NCBI GenBank assembly: GCA_020740775.1
Contig: JAHEWK010000015.1
Span: forward strand, 558,001 to 622,000
Reading direction: 5' to 3'
DNA length: 64,000 bases
Source: Ilyonectria destructans
Taxonomy: Eukaryota > Ascomycota > Sordariomycetes > Hypocreales > Nectriaceae
The translations under genes and the position numbers were made by a program. Shown here in pieces: positions 47,674 through 58,443 of this stretch. Within the stretch, counting starts at the first letter, position 1, and every line of letters starts with the position of its first letter. The notes under the pieces are model-generated. The model was not told the DNA's origin. It made no database searches and was given only the letters and a program-made list of their open reading frames with translations.

Positions 47674-48212
47674 GGCTGCGAAGTTCTGATCCTTCCATCA
47701 GAATACTCGGAGCAGCGGGATTTGACGCGCACAACTTCTCACTTTGGTATGCGACCGCCTTCCTGTACCACTGTATTGCAGATATCCAGCTCCGGAAAAT
47801 TTCCACTTCCGGTTTGTGGTCTCTTTGTGTGTTTCAAACGTGGGGCGGACAGTAGCTAGTTGTTGTGTCTCTTCCTCGTCGCAGCCCCGACTCCGAGACC
47901 GGGTACGTTCGGGATTCTACCGAGCGGTCAATGTAACACCTCAAAAGTTTAGGGCTGCAGCCAGGACGTTATTGGCTGAGGGTGAGCGGCTCTGCGCGAT
48001 GGGTTATGCACCAGGTACTAGAAAAGCGTATTAACTTCACATTATCGGATTCCGGCACTGTTTGGTAATGGTCGTGTGTCAATTGCAGTGTGTTGTCTAT
48101 ATCTATTGCGCTGCTTCAAACTATCCTACAAGACAGTAAATGAGTCTAAGATATCTCACAATACCGGGCTTATCCATCGCTAAGTGTCATCAAATCTAAT
48201 TTATCATTATGC
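47674..48212. other. spacer between kinase and PaxU-like genes
   Basis: No supported gene. A plus-strand frame ending at 48034 has a protein-like tail (LLAEGERLCAMGYAPGTRK) but overlaps the kinase gene on the other strand and has no start of its own; it could be a fragment. Confidence 0.35.
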
Positions 48213-49088
48213 TCACAGGTTCTTCTCTGCTGCGATGGCGCGGCCCCATGAATCTTGGATGGCTTTCCAATACTTTTCTGGGAACACGCGCATGTGGCCA
48301 ACATGGCCGGTGCCCTCAAACATCTCGGCGTCAGTCTGGTAGCCCTTCTGCGTTGCCACAGCACGGTAGGCCTCGATGTCGTGCCAGAAGATCAAGTCGT
48401 CCTCCTTGCTGTAGAGGAACAGCCGCCTGGCGTCCTTGGTCTCGAACGTTTCGTCGTCAATTGCCCTGATGCTGAACACGGCCGGCGGTTCTCTGCCGGT
48501 TGCCCATCCAAAGGCAATGTTCAGGCACAAGACGAGGCCCCAGATGGACTGCGTTACGGCAAATGGCCAGGGGAAATACGCAGCGGTGCCCAAAGTCATG
48601 GCCTTGGACCACCGCTTCAGGTTCTCCCAGTTCATAAAGGGACTTCCCGGTGTCGAGTCCAGAACCAGGAGCTGGTGGGGGAGCGGCTCTTCGTACGTTT
48701 GCTTAAACGCATTGAGGGTAGATGCGTAGTTGGTGCCGCCGGTGTTGGACATGGCGTGGGCCAAAACGGTGGGCGTCCTGCCGGTTGAAGCCTTGAGCGA
48801 GTCGAGAACCTTGAGGACGGGCATCATGCTGTCGGAGCGCTGTTGCAGGTCGGTGAAGAAGGCCTTGGAGATGGGCGCCAGGATAACAATCTGCGTCGAG
48901 TGCGGGAACAGCTCTGCGTAGCCGTCGGCGTATTTGGCGACGTGCTTGGGCAAGCAATCTCCCCATCCGAAGATGAGGATAGCATCCGGGTGGTCTGCGG
49001 GCCGTTCGGCCTCGTTCTGGGTTTCTTGGACGAGGATCTGGTCCGAGACGGCGACGAAGCCGGGGATTGAGGGTGTTTTCTTGGCCAT
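48213..49088 (-). CDS. DUF829/PaxU-like alpha/beta hydrolase
   Basis: One exon of 291 codons from MAKKTPSIPGF; the frame is open further upstream but without ATG. The DUF829 (TMEM53/PaxU) pattern is clear: AILIFGWGDCLPKHVAKYAD, then the nucleophile region AHAMSNTGGTNY, a LLVLDSTPG strand, a hydrophobic segment (PWPFAVTQSIWGLVLCLNIA), DLIFWHDIEAY with a candidate acid, and the catalytic His context GHVGHMRVFPEKYWKAI. The order of Ser, Asp and His fits an alpha/beta hydrolase. PaxU is named for its place in an indole-diterpene cluster, but homologues are widespread and the reaction is not established. It may act near a membrane through the hydrophobic segment. Confidence 0.8.
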   Translation of the reverse strand: MAKKTPSIPGFVAVSDQILVQETQNEAERPADHPDAILIFGWGDCLPKHVAKYADGYAELFPHSTQIVILAPISKAFFTDLQQRSDSMMPVLKVLDSLKASTGRTPTVLAHAMSNTGGTNYASTLNAFKQTYEEPLPHQLLVLDSTPGSPFMNWENLKRWSKAMTLGTAAYFPWPFAVTQSIWGLVLCLNIAFGWATGREPPAVFSIRAIDDETFETKDARRLFLYSKEDDLIFWHDIEAYRAVATQKGYQTDAEMFEGTGHVGHMRVFPEKYWKAIQDSWGRAIAAEKNL

Positions 49089-50893
49089 TGTGGGTGGTGA
49101 TGTCCGGCGTTGGCGGTCAAAAAAACAGCAAAAGACTGGAGAAGATGCGACGGGTCGCCATGATAAATATAAATACACGGATGAATCTGGCAGTGGGGCC
49201 TTTATACGCTTATCAATATGCCAACTCTCCGCTAAAGCTTGATGGAGGCTTCAGCGCCGAGCCGCACGTCCGTTGTATGGATAATCGACGCTGACGTATC
49301 CGTTCCTCGTGGGAAGTCCGGAGAGGTTGAGATCCCAACATTATCGGCTCCATCAGTTGCGCCGAATCCTTGCTCCAGTGGAGAAATCGCACGCCACGCC
49401 GAGGCACAGCGCTAGAAGCACAGCGTCTAGCGCAGTAATTGGGCGACTCTGAAAAGTCCAACGGACTTTTCAGCATTGACAGCACAACGCCAGCGCTGCC
49501 TAGACTCTTGGCTCAGGCGCTGGTCCCCTGAATAGACCCAAGTGCTTACGGCACGCCCGTTGACGTTCCCTGCCAGCCACAAGGCTAATCCATGTCCGCA
49601 CCCAGACTCAGATTGACTGCATGGACGACACCCGGAGCTCGGAGTTCGGACAGAATGAGAATGGTCATGAACAATTATTTCCGTCTTAATACCACGGCTT
49701 ATACTTAATATGAACTGCATGTATTCCAGCCTGTGTTGATCACTGGGATCCGGCTCATGGCCATTAGCCCGAACCCCGGACAAGGAACATCAGCTCTATT
49801 CACTTATTCCCAACCTAATTCAGCGGATCCAGGACGCGGACACTCTCGGTACTCACATGGGCCCGGGAACCCGATGAACTCGGGACCGTATCCGCGTATC
49901 AATGCTAAAGGAGATCCCGTCTCAATCCCGCTGGTCAATTTACGGCTGCTGCTACCTTCCTCATCATTCAAGGGTAGTTTATCGTCATCTCAATATATTT
50001 CCATCATATGCCGAGGCATCTTCATGCCCACATCTACTTCAATTTATCACGGTTCCCTTCTCAGTGCAGGAGTCCCCGAGGTTTGTGATGTTAATGAGAA
50101 TGTCCAAACCTTTAGATGCTACGGAGAATAAACACAAACAACAAAGATGTGTTCTAAGTATGACTCGCCCTATATTCGGTCTGCTTTATTTTCACATATT
50201 CTTTAGACTCCAGGGATGGTCAGGGAGTTGAGGACAAAATCTTTCTGCCAGACCAGTTCTGTGTGGTTGTCTGCCCATCTACGGGTACAGTAAGGCATTG
50301 TCGTAGCAACTGATAAGCCCTATAAGTGCCCATGGAAGAGCAATGTGTCCAGGATTTGGCAGAAGAAAGATGGTCTTTTAATATTTGTCTCTACGTGCAA
50401 ATATTTGAAAGAAAGAAGAGTGTTCATCGGCTCATAGAAGAGGCTTTATCGGTCACATTACAAGATAGAATATGCATATACTTCTTCCTTGTTTTCGTAA
50501 CCTGCCTGCCAAAGCAGCGTGTAGGGACATATTTCCTGTTGAAATGATTAGGGTCAGGGTTTCATCCAGGGAACTAATTGTCATTGATTAAGCAGAGACA
50601 TGATATTTGAGCCAACTCTCAGGTTCAGAGAAGCGGTGTCGCCAAAACCACGGCAAAGGTCTTGTGTGCCAAATGGCACAATATTTACTCCACCCAAATG
50701 GATCTGTATCCCACCAGACACATCATACGGGAGGACTACCGGTCTTCAGAGGATTTACACAAACAGACGTGAAATGAATCAGTGTATTATTTGACAACTC
50801 CTGAAGCGGCAGAAGATACAGAAGGCCGATGTTAAAATTGGAACGGAGTTCTGGGACTCTATCTATCCTAATATCTTCCCGACTTTCATCAAA
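49089..50893. other. gene-free stretch before the tRNA-Gly cluster
   Basis: No supported gene in 1.8 kb. A perfect inverted repeat lies at 49449-49473, and short direct repeats (GCACAGCG) lie just before it. The rest looks like decayed repeat sequence. Confidence 0.45.
49449..49473. repeat. perfect 11-bp inverted repeat with 3-nt loop
   Basis: CTGAAAAGTCC and its exact reverse complement GGACTTTTCAG are separated by AAC. It could be a hairpin or the remnant of a terminal inverted repeat. It is not near a gene end that would need a terminator. Confidence 0.8.
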
Positions 50894-50975
50894 GCGTAAT
50901 TGGTTTAGTGGTAAAATTCTCCGTTGCCATTCGAGTAACGTCGGGGAGCCCTGGGTTCGATTCCCAGATTACGCA
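50894..50975 (+). tRNA. tRNA-Gly(GCC) with 11-nt intron
   Basis: Acceptor stem GCGTAAT/ATTACGC with discriminator A, A box TGGTTTAGTGG, B box GGTTCGATTCC. The anticodon stem CTCCG/CGGGG with loop TTGCCA-T gives anticodon GCC. The intron (50930-50940, TTCGAGTAACG) lies after position 37. Its 3' AACG can pair with CGTT of the loop, as needed for splicing. Confidence 0.95.
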
Positions 50976-51095
50976 TTAAAACTTCTTTTTTTGCGGTTAT
51001 TTTGCCTTATTTTTTCGTATCTCCCGCTCCTCTCTCACACCTTGAGGAGATTCAGCATCCAACCCGTCCATCAAATGGTGACAGCCTCCTACACA

Positions 51096-51177
51096 GCGTG
51101 ATTGGTTTAGTGGTAAAATTCTCCGTTGCCATCCGAGCAACGTCGGGGAGCCCTGGGTTCGATTCCCAGATCACGCA
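51096..51177 (+). tRNA. tRNA-Gly(GCC), G5-C68 variant
   Basis: As the 50894 copy, but the acceptor stem is GCGTGAT/ATCACGC, a compensated A-T to G-C change. Intron 51132-51142 (TCCGAGCAACG). First unit of an exact 225-bp spaced series. Confidence 0.95.
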
Positions 51178-51320
51178 ATGTTATCAATTAGAAATAAGAC
51201 TCAATGAGTCTTTACTTTTTGATATTTATTTCTCCTGTGTTGGCGTTTCTTTGTACGCCATGAGACGATTCAGCATCCCCTCCGTCCATCAAGTGGGGAT
51301 AACCTCACAACTACTCTACA

Positions 51321-51402
51321 GCGTGATTGGTTTAGTGGTAAAATTCTCCGTTGCCATTCGAGCAACGTCGGGGAGCCCTGGGTTCGATTCCCAGATCACG
51401 CA
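51321..51402 (+). tRNA. tRNA-Gly(GCC), G5-C68 variant
   Basis: Starts exactly 225 bp after the 51096 copy, with similar flanks. Acceptor stem GCGTGAT/ATCACGC. Intron 51357-51367 (TTCGAGCAACG). Confidence 0.95.
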
Positions 51403-51545
51403 AAGTTATCCATTGGAAATGAGACTCAATGGGTCCTTACTTTTTGATCTTCTTTTCCCCTGTGCTGGCGTTTCTCTGTCCGCCCTTGAGGCGACTCAGT
51501 TCCCCTCCATCCATCAAGTGGGGATAATTTCACAACTACCATACA

Positions 51546-51627
51546 GCGTAATTGGTTTAGTGGTAAAATTCTCCGTTGCCATTCGAGCAGCGTCGGGGAG
51601 CCCTGGGTTCGATTCCCAGATTACGCA
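51546..51627 (+). tRNA. tRNA-Gly(GCC)
   Basis: Starts exactly 225 bp after the 51321 copy. The acceptor stem is back to GCGTAAT/ATTACGC. Intron 51582-51592 (TTCGAGCAGCG), in which one base of the loop-pairing segment differs. Confidence 0.95.
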
Positions 51628-52837
51628 GTACGATTAGGTCCTCCAGTGGACGATTCCTTTTTGTCAGTTGCGTCGATTATTCAAGTCCGAGCGAGGTATG
51701 CCAAACCAGACAGCGAGTAAGTTAACTGAGTATTACGCAACCTGAGTGTCTACCTTCCCATTATGAAGTGTACAAGAGGCTAGGTCTCACCCTGAGTAGA
51801 CCTTCTTTAATTGCCTGTACTATTTGCGCTGGTTAATCTGTTTACTCCATTTTAGGATTACGTCTGTTCAATCGATTAAGGGCAAAGGGTTGAATAAAAA
51901 GGCCTTGGATTATGGTGAGATAGTCTAAATCAATAGGCTGTTAAGTTGGGTTAAATAGCCTTGTTTCTCCATCTTGGCAAAGGTCATAGCCAACACAAGT
52001 TTAATGGGAAGGTTAAGATCAACCAGAGAGTGGGAGTCGATACATCCCGGAAATCTAGGGCCCATACTCCCAACCCTTTTGAAAGCAGTGGTGTGGGATA
52101 AAGGAGATTATTGGGCTAGCTGGTACGCAGCTAGAAGAGACAGGATATGCATATACGGGTAGAAGCCGCACAGAGGGAAGAAGGCACAGGTATACATATT
52201 TCAATTCTTTTTCTTTATTAGAGAGACCTTTAGAAGCTAGTGTTAGATTCAGCTCGTCAGTTACTACCCCTTCAGTTACTCCATTATTACCATCTGTAAG
52301 TTTTCCACTCCCAGCCCTCCGCACTTGCATTCCGCAAGCTGTTTCAGACACTATCCATATTTTTCCGACATTATTCTCCGTAGCCTGCCTCTTAGAGTAC
52401 CTAATGAAATACTTTCCTACCAATTGGGTCAACCCTCAAGACGGAGCGATCCCAATTGCGTTATCTAACTAAGCATCTGGACGATGTTGCTTGAATTCTA
52501 CAAGACGCAATTTCACGCATCCAACTTAGAGGAGGCTGTCGATTTAGGTGTTAGTCAACGACACTTTCTGCTACTAAAGGAGTAACAATTTCGTCGAACA
52601 TTGATCCACCAATGCAACACCATTCTTCAGCATCTTTACAGAAAATAGAAACATATCCCTTTCTTCCATATGGCAGCAGTGGCTTCTTTTGTTACATACC
52701 TCTAATAAAGTCTCTTCCCAACTGTCTCTAACAAACGTACTGCTACAAGTAACAATTCCCGATGTCTCTTTTAACTATTGCTTCCCATTACATTTTCCCT
52801 TTGGCGATACGATTCATTCAGCCATCAGACGACAGGA
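51628..52837. other. gene-free stretch inside the tRNA-Gly cluster
   Basis: No supported gene in 1.2 kb. The sequence is moderately AT-rich and looks like decayed repeat DNA. Confidence 0.4.
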
Positions 52838-52935
52838 CAAAAAGAGAGTTCTCCATATTCTCTCCCCAAGAGACTAAGGGGCAAAAAGAGAGTTCTCCAT
52901 ATTCTCTCCCCAAGAGACTAAGGGGCAAAAAGAGA
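52838..52935. repeat. 44-bp tandem repeat next to a tRNA-Gly gene
   Basis: The segment beginning CAAAAAGAGAG recurs at 52838, 52882 and 52926, two full 44-bp periods plus a partial third. It ends directly at the 3' side of the minus-strand tRNA-Gly (52943-53024). Each unit has CAAAAAGAGAG, which on the minus strand reads CTCTCTTTTTG, so it also supplies the T-run terminator of that tRNA. Confidence 0.85.
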
Positions 52936-52942
52936 GGTTCTT

Positions 52943-53024
52943 TGCGTAATCTGGGAATCGAACCCAGGGCTCCCCGACGTTGCTCGGATGGCAACGGAGA
53001 ATTTTACCACTAAACCAATTACGC
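52943..53024 (-). tRNA. tRNA-Gly(GCC) with 11-nt intron
   Basis: Minus-strand copy with acceptor stem GCGTAAT/ATTACGC. Intron 52978-52988 (TCCGAGCAACG). The 44-bp repeat follows its 3' end. Confidence 0.95.
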
Positions 53025-53412
53025 TGATTTATTGTTGAAAATTGCGATCGTATTGAGGGATATCCACGTTTTCGCGGCGGTGTGGGGCTGGAGGGTGTGA
53101 TGGAGTGGGGTGTGAAGCAGTAACTTCTAGTGTAAAACAAGCAGGCCGATGCTGAAACGGGGCAAAGTAGTTATTAAGTTAGCTAGTCTACACAAAGAGG
53201 AAGAAATAGAGGACCAGAGACTTAAGTTCTTCTCCTTTCCGCCAGGGCCATTAAGAGTTATTGTCAGGGTCAGATTGTCAGTTATTTCCAAGAACACATT
53301 TCTTATCCTCTGCCCCCTACCCTATATTGTGCCCAATGGGATATGTATTAATTCATTGTAACTAATCGCTCTTTAAAATAACAAAACCCTCCACTCTATA
53401 TACACTAACTGT

Positions 53413-53460
53413 AGAACACGCCCAAGCCCGTGACTTGATCCGGGCGCGTGGCTGTGTTCT
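53413..53460. repeat. imperfect 48-bp palindrome
   Basis: The arms begin AGAACAC and end GTGTTCT, with further imperfect pairing inward (GCCC/GGGC). It lies between the two minus-strand tRNA-Gly genes and may be a piece of a transposon end. Confidence 0.5.
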
Positions 53461-53535
53461 GTTGGTCGGACATGGAAATAGCAAAAGTCGACAAGGGCAA
53501 AAAGAGTACCGAACAACCCAAAAAGAAAGATCCAA

Positions 53536-53617
53536 TGCGTAATCTGGGAATCGAACCCAGGGCTCCCCGACGTTACTCGAATGGCAACGGAGAATTTTAC
53601 CACTAAACCAATTACGC
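53536..53617 (-). tRNA. tRNA-Gly(GCC) with 11-nt intron
   Basis: Minus-strand copy, acceptor stem GCGTAAT/ATTACGC. Intron 53571-53581 (TTCGAGTAACG), identical to the intron of the 50894 copy. Confidence 0.95.
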
Positions 53618-53955
53618 TTGTTGATGTGAAATCGGGTCGCAATAATCCCTCAACTAGCCCAGACGCCAAGTCGGTTGTGCGACACTGTGTAAGACGTGTT
53701 GACCAGCTTACCTCCTAACCGGGTGCTCCAAAAAGTTCGTAAGGTGATTAGATATAAGGTTCATATTAAATAAATCATTACATTACAGTACTATGTCTAT
53801 GCCTGTGTTAATTATCCGTCCCTCACCATTGTTGTCTATAGACCGAACTCGCGTTGTGTTTGTCGCGCGTTCCATCAACCCTAATTACAGTCTCTGAAGG
53901 TGCCATGGGTGACCTATCAGAGTCAAGTTTCTTCCATGCTCATAGAAATGACGTT

Positions 53956-55531
53956 CTATTTCCTGGATCCAATATGGTTCAGCCAAGTCTCAAGACCAGC
54001 AACCGCCCCTTCTCCAAGACTGACATCGACGGTTTCATTCTGCCAGCTGACTCCAATCATCAATGGGCCATTTTTCACAGCCAAAGGACTGATGGTAAGG
54101 GTCGATCCCATAGTATTAGCGCCGAGAGCGAAGTACGCCCTCTCCATAGTCCAATCTTGTTGTTTGTCCGGGCTCGCTGCGCTAGGGAGTCCTCCGTCGA
54201 TGACGCCCAAATTCGAGACAAGCCAGGAAGAATGTCTCGGCTTCGTCATCTGGCCCTTGAAATAGTCTCGGTAGTCTCCCACCAGCTTCATCAAGCCACA
54301 AAGCTCATTCTTCAAATTCAAATCCAACTTTCCTTGGAGCTCTTCTCGCACAGTTGTGGAAACAGACCACATCACATCCTCAAGAGCAGCAATCCGCTCA
54401 GATTCAGTAGAGCCGCCTCGAGCCAAGTCTCGAACTTTTGTTACCAGTGCTTGATCATGTACGTGATCCATCTTGGAGACGTAATTTCCTATCGTCTTAC
54501 TCGGCTCGAACTCAGGATAACCTGGCGGGCCTGATGGAATAAACCGGCGCAGGTTGAGCGGCGTCTCGCTATAGAGTGTCGCCGGTGTTTCATCTTTGAG
54601 CAGACTGACAAGCGAAACTAGACATATTCCATGGAGTAAACCAGTCAATGTGGTTTTGTGCGCGCGGCAGGCGACAAGTACGTTCTGCAGAGTGACGTTG
54701 TCAATGCATAACCTCCTCGACTGGGTTCCTGTCGGAGTCAAGTGAATTGGCGCCCGAAGTTTGTGAGGAGCCAATGTCGGAGTAAACATTTTTGGCTTGA
54801 ACTCATTCCAGAGCAAGAATACTGCATAAACCGGAGAAATGGTGAAGTTGCAAATGCTGTCTTGGGGCGGAGGGAGGTTCTGCGGCGTTGCGGTTGGCTT
54901 GACCAGGTGGTTGACACAAATCGATTCACTAGTCTCATCTCTTACTTTGTTGAGAGATTGAAATAGAGTTTCGTGAAAGATCTTGCCGCCCGTACCGTCT
55001 GTGATAAGATGGCTCCAAACAAACATTACCTCTAGCAACTCGGCATCCAGTCTGGAGACGATGATTCGCCAGCTAGGTCGAGTTTCGGGACTCTCGTACT
55101 TGGTATCGAGTTGTTCCTGTAGGGTTTTCTTGAAGATGGCGTCATGCTTCTCTGACTCGTCGATAACTCGCCATTCGATTTGCTTGCTTAGATCGATGTG
55201 ATCAAGTTGAATCCAGGCTGGTCGCTTCGTGTCCCGGTCGGTGAGTCCAACTTGGAGAAGAGGGTGCTGAATAATGGTATCTGCAACCGCATTTTCGAAG
55301 AACTCCACTAGCTTTTCGTGAAGGCTACGGTCTCTGAGGTTTTCAGGAATGCCATAACGGCATATCACAGAAGTGCCACAGTACAGGTCCAGTGTAAACA
55401 ACGCCGATTGAAAGCATTCGCTACACGGGTCAGCTAATTATTTCGATCGAAGGAAAGTGGGATGCTTACAATGGGCCCAACCGTCGAATGATCTGTGCCT
55501 TTGGGCTGGGGGCCGATCCTTGGTTTGCCAT
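53956..55531 (-). CDS. alcohol acetyltransferase-like acyltransferase
   Basis: Exons 55531-55470 and 55420-53956 encode 508 residues. The small first exon gives MANQGSAPSPKAQIIRRLGP, and the second continues FECFQSALFTLDLYCG, which matches the start of the AATase fold (chloramphenicol-acetyltransferase-like). The catalytic HxxxDG motif is present as HLITDGTGG. The C-terminal half holds GNYVSKMDHVH and a WLVSNLGVIDGG strand; a DFGWG motif typical of BAHD enzymes is absent. The family transfers acyl groups from acyl-CoA to alcohols or to hydroxyls of secondary metabolites. No signal or membrane segment is clear. Its place in the accessory region beside an SDR and a cupin suggests specialised metabolism, which is inference. 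Confidence 0.8.
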
Positions 55532-57245
55532 TGCGACTATCTGGTGACGCGGGCTCTCAACGGCAGTGAGTGAAAGAAACGATTTTGCAAAGTTACGAAG
55601 ATACAATTAATCAAGTGAATAATCAAGTTGATATTAAACTGCTGTATTGTGTATCCGCAGACAGATGTACCTATATACTATGTACGCTCCCGCCTCGGCG
55701 CCCGCGGGTGTCCGCGGACGTCCGAATCGACAGGCCCACCCATGCGACTACCGCGTAATGAGGGGCGCAGCCACGAGGTGATCCAACTTCAAACTGTCCA
55801 ATTTAAGTCAAAAACAACCTTATTGGCGGGTATACGACGTATTGACAGAGAAACTAGACCTCTTAGAGAGCCACTACCTGCTCAATGTTGCACTACCTAT
55901 CAATTTCGTATATAAGCGAGCTCTACTCATCAGCCCAGGGCCCACTAATATATGCCTGAGAATCCTTCAGAGGCCAATACCCAAGCCAACTCGGGCTTGG
56001 GAACATATCAAAGCCTGAGTCATGTCAGAGCATTACCGACGGAGCAGGGGGCAATATACATCTGCGCGGGATGACGAATATTTCACACCTCCCGAGTAGC
56101 TCAACGTCACTACTTGACTGCATTTGGGACACTGACGTCAACAACTAACTTAGGCAGCAGGCAACAATGTCTCAGGGGCACGTATGATGGCGTGAATGGG
56201 GAGAAGGTTTATTCTGCCAAGTCAAGCAGTAAACATGCTTAAGGCTGGAGGAGACTTAGGTTAGTGTAGCTAGCACTATTTTGGTTGCGAAGTCAACTAC
56301 CATCACGATCACACACTAAGACTTGCCCCAACCGGATAATCCCTTCAACATTCACCTTCCGTAAGACTTATTTGTTGGCCACTTCTACTAGCACTTTCCG
56401 TAGAGCTGCTCTTCCTAATGACTCCGTAAGTTGGCGCCATCAATACCCCTCGCTGAAGCACCCCTGGCAACTCGTTTTTCGTATCGGTCTTCGTATCCTC
56501 CGTATCGGTACCAACCAGCACGCCGTTATCAGTAACAGGTCACACATACGCCACGCGTACTATATTTTAGACAACTTATCGGGCATTTCTCCTTCTGGTT
56601 ATAGGCAGCCCATCGTAATGACGTTGCCTTAGCATGTGTCGCGCTGCCGCCCAAGAAGCATGTAATTGTCACATATCCTTGCCACTTCGTTGATGGTATC
56701 AGGCCGCCGAAACTGCTAGCGAACGAGACCTGTCAAGTCAGCCAACAAAATGGAACGCTCCACAATGCAGAGCCGATAATGTACCTTATGTATCTTGACA
56801 AAACCCTCCGTCATTGGTGTCGTTGGGGACGATGCGAGTGGTAGGTGGAGTCGAGGCGCCCACCCATACGTGCGCCGACTTATAATATCGTGGGGGACAC
56901 CCTCGGACGCACACCGCGGGCTTGGGGAGGCTCAAGAATGATCGTTTGTTACATGAGCAGTCGCACATTGTCAGACCCTGACGTAACACTCCCAACAAAA
57001 TCCAAATTGGTTGCGACACGATGCCCGACGAGGTGTTCGGAGAGGGGATTCCTGGCGGGCGACGATCTGCAGAGTACAGACCGCGCCGCCCAATAGGTAG
57101 TAATCCGAACTCGTGAGAGCAGCCAGATATCCACGGCATGAGTTAAGCCACTAGCTAGAACTGACAGTATTTGCGTAGAGGCGGTTGGATTCTGGCATAG
57201 GTTTAGGGGAAAGTCTTTTCAAAACGCTCACATTCTAAGTCCCAA
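55532..57245. other. gene-free stretch upstream of the aconitase-like pseudogene
   Basis: No supported gene in 1.7 kb. Frames at 56285-56632 and 56786-57139 lack domains. Part of it may be the missing 5' half of the homoaconitase-like gene, decayed beyond recognition. Confidence 0.4.
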
Positions 57246-58022
57246 GAGCGGTACTGGCCTACCGGCATCCCCCTTGGGTGAGCTTGATAGCGCTGTTGAA
57301 TAACTAGAGTCTCTTATCGACCGGGTTGAGTCTTCGATCCCCAAGGGCGACCACGCTGCAAAGGCAACCACTCGGATACTTCCAGGCTTCCCAAAAAAGG
57401 TCAGTGGTGAGATTTTATTCTGTGATGCCGACAACCTTGACGTAAGTTCCCCGATTCATCCTATGAGCCTTTCATACTAATTATTCTTTCTCCAGACCGA
57501 CAACATGTATCCCGGAAAATTTACATATCAGGACGATATTACGACAGAGGGCATGGCGGCCATGTGTATGTCGAATTATGACCCAGACTTTAGGTCAGTC
57601 GCTAAGCCTAACGATATTCTTGTTTCGGGTTACAACTTTGGTTGCGGTTCATCAAGAGAGCAAATGTAACAGCCATCCTTGCTACGCAGATCCCGCTCGT
57701 CGTATCCGGTAGCTTTTCCAATATCTTTGCCCGCAATAGCATTAATAATGCACTCTTGGGGTTGGAAGTACCGCGACTCGTTGAACGTCTTCGCGCTACT
57801 TTCCCCTCGTCGGAGAAAGTGCCGACACTGCGTACAGGTTGGACTCTAACATAAGACGTCTCCCGGAGTGTTATTGATGTGTAAGAGGGTGAAAATAGAG
57901 AGCGCTGGGAGGAGAGGGTGGACCAATTTACGGAGAATCTACAAGAGATCATTGCGAAGGGGGGTTTGACAAACTGGGTCAAGCACGAGATTGCGAAGGC
58001 TGCTGTACAGAGTCCTACATAA
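57246..58022 (+). pseudogene. homoaconitase-like swivel-domain pseudogene
   Basis: Only the C-terminal part of an aconitase-family protein is recognisable. Pieces in order are IDRVESSIPKGDHAAKATTR, an intron at 57442-57495 (GTAAGT to CCAG) joining DADNLD to [14 protein letters not shown], the swivel motif [12 protein letters not shown], then after a one-base deletion near 57660 [17 protein letters not shown] and [18 protein letters not shown], and finally ENLQEIIAKGGLTNWVKHEI. Fungal homoaconitase (lysine pathway) is the best match by memory; isopropylmalate dehydratase is an alternative. In-frame stops replace expected Gln (57301-57303, and in VIDV-stop-EGEN) and Trp (GWTLT-stop-DV). These are C-to-T or G-to-A changes. 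The catalytic domains are absent, so it cannot be functional. Confidence 0.8.
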
Positions 58023-58443
58023 GAGTGTGTGTGAATTTGTGATGCGATTCTTGTCAAACATTTATTTGGACGAGTAAATTGAGCTGGCGAGTATGAGTGC
58101 AGTGTCAGAAAACTATGGCATTACAGTGTCAGATCGTCTTTTTGTCTTCTTAGCTTTACAGATCTGTCGACCAAGGCTCATTCAGCATCATTCCCAAGTG
58201 CTGCTGAGCACCGTTGCTAGTCTTGACCCTCCCACTTCATTGTAAAGGCATTATTAGTATGCCACGCATCACGTGTATCTAATTCTTGCTCAGTCAACCT
58301 ATATACTGTGGAATCGTGATGCATTACTATCGAATTCGATTTGTTGACCTATGTTTGATTTCTCGCTCTCTCGAAGCCAGATACTGAAACTTTTCGCGTG
58401 GGCCATTGCCCCGTCGGGTTCACACCCTTTGTTGCCCCTGACT

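Larger units (their letters stand above)
51096..51627 (+). repeat. 225-bp tandem units, each with a tRNA-Gly gene
   Basis: tRNA starts at 51096, 51321 and 51546 are each 225 bp apart. The spacers are also alike: a CTCAATG(A/G)GTC segment, a TTTTTGAT segment, CCTGTG(T/C)TGGCGTTTC, a GACGATTCAG-like block and ATCAAGTGGGGATAA. The copy at 50894 has a related but shorter spacing (202 bp). Confidence 0.9.

Noticed and set aside
47744..48034. plus-strand frame with a protein-like C terminus
   Set aside because: The last 50 residues look structured, but there is no supported start and it is short; it may be a leftover of a gene.
51096..51627. array with regular spacing that could suggest a CRISPR-like repeat
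   Set aside because: The repeated parts are complete tRNA-Gly genes with A and B boxes and cloverleaf pairing in a eukaryotic genome.
56285..56632. 115-codon plus-strand frame
   Set aside because: Ser/Arg/Thr/Ile-rich without motifs, in decayed sequence.
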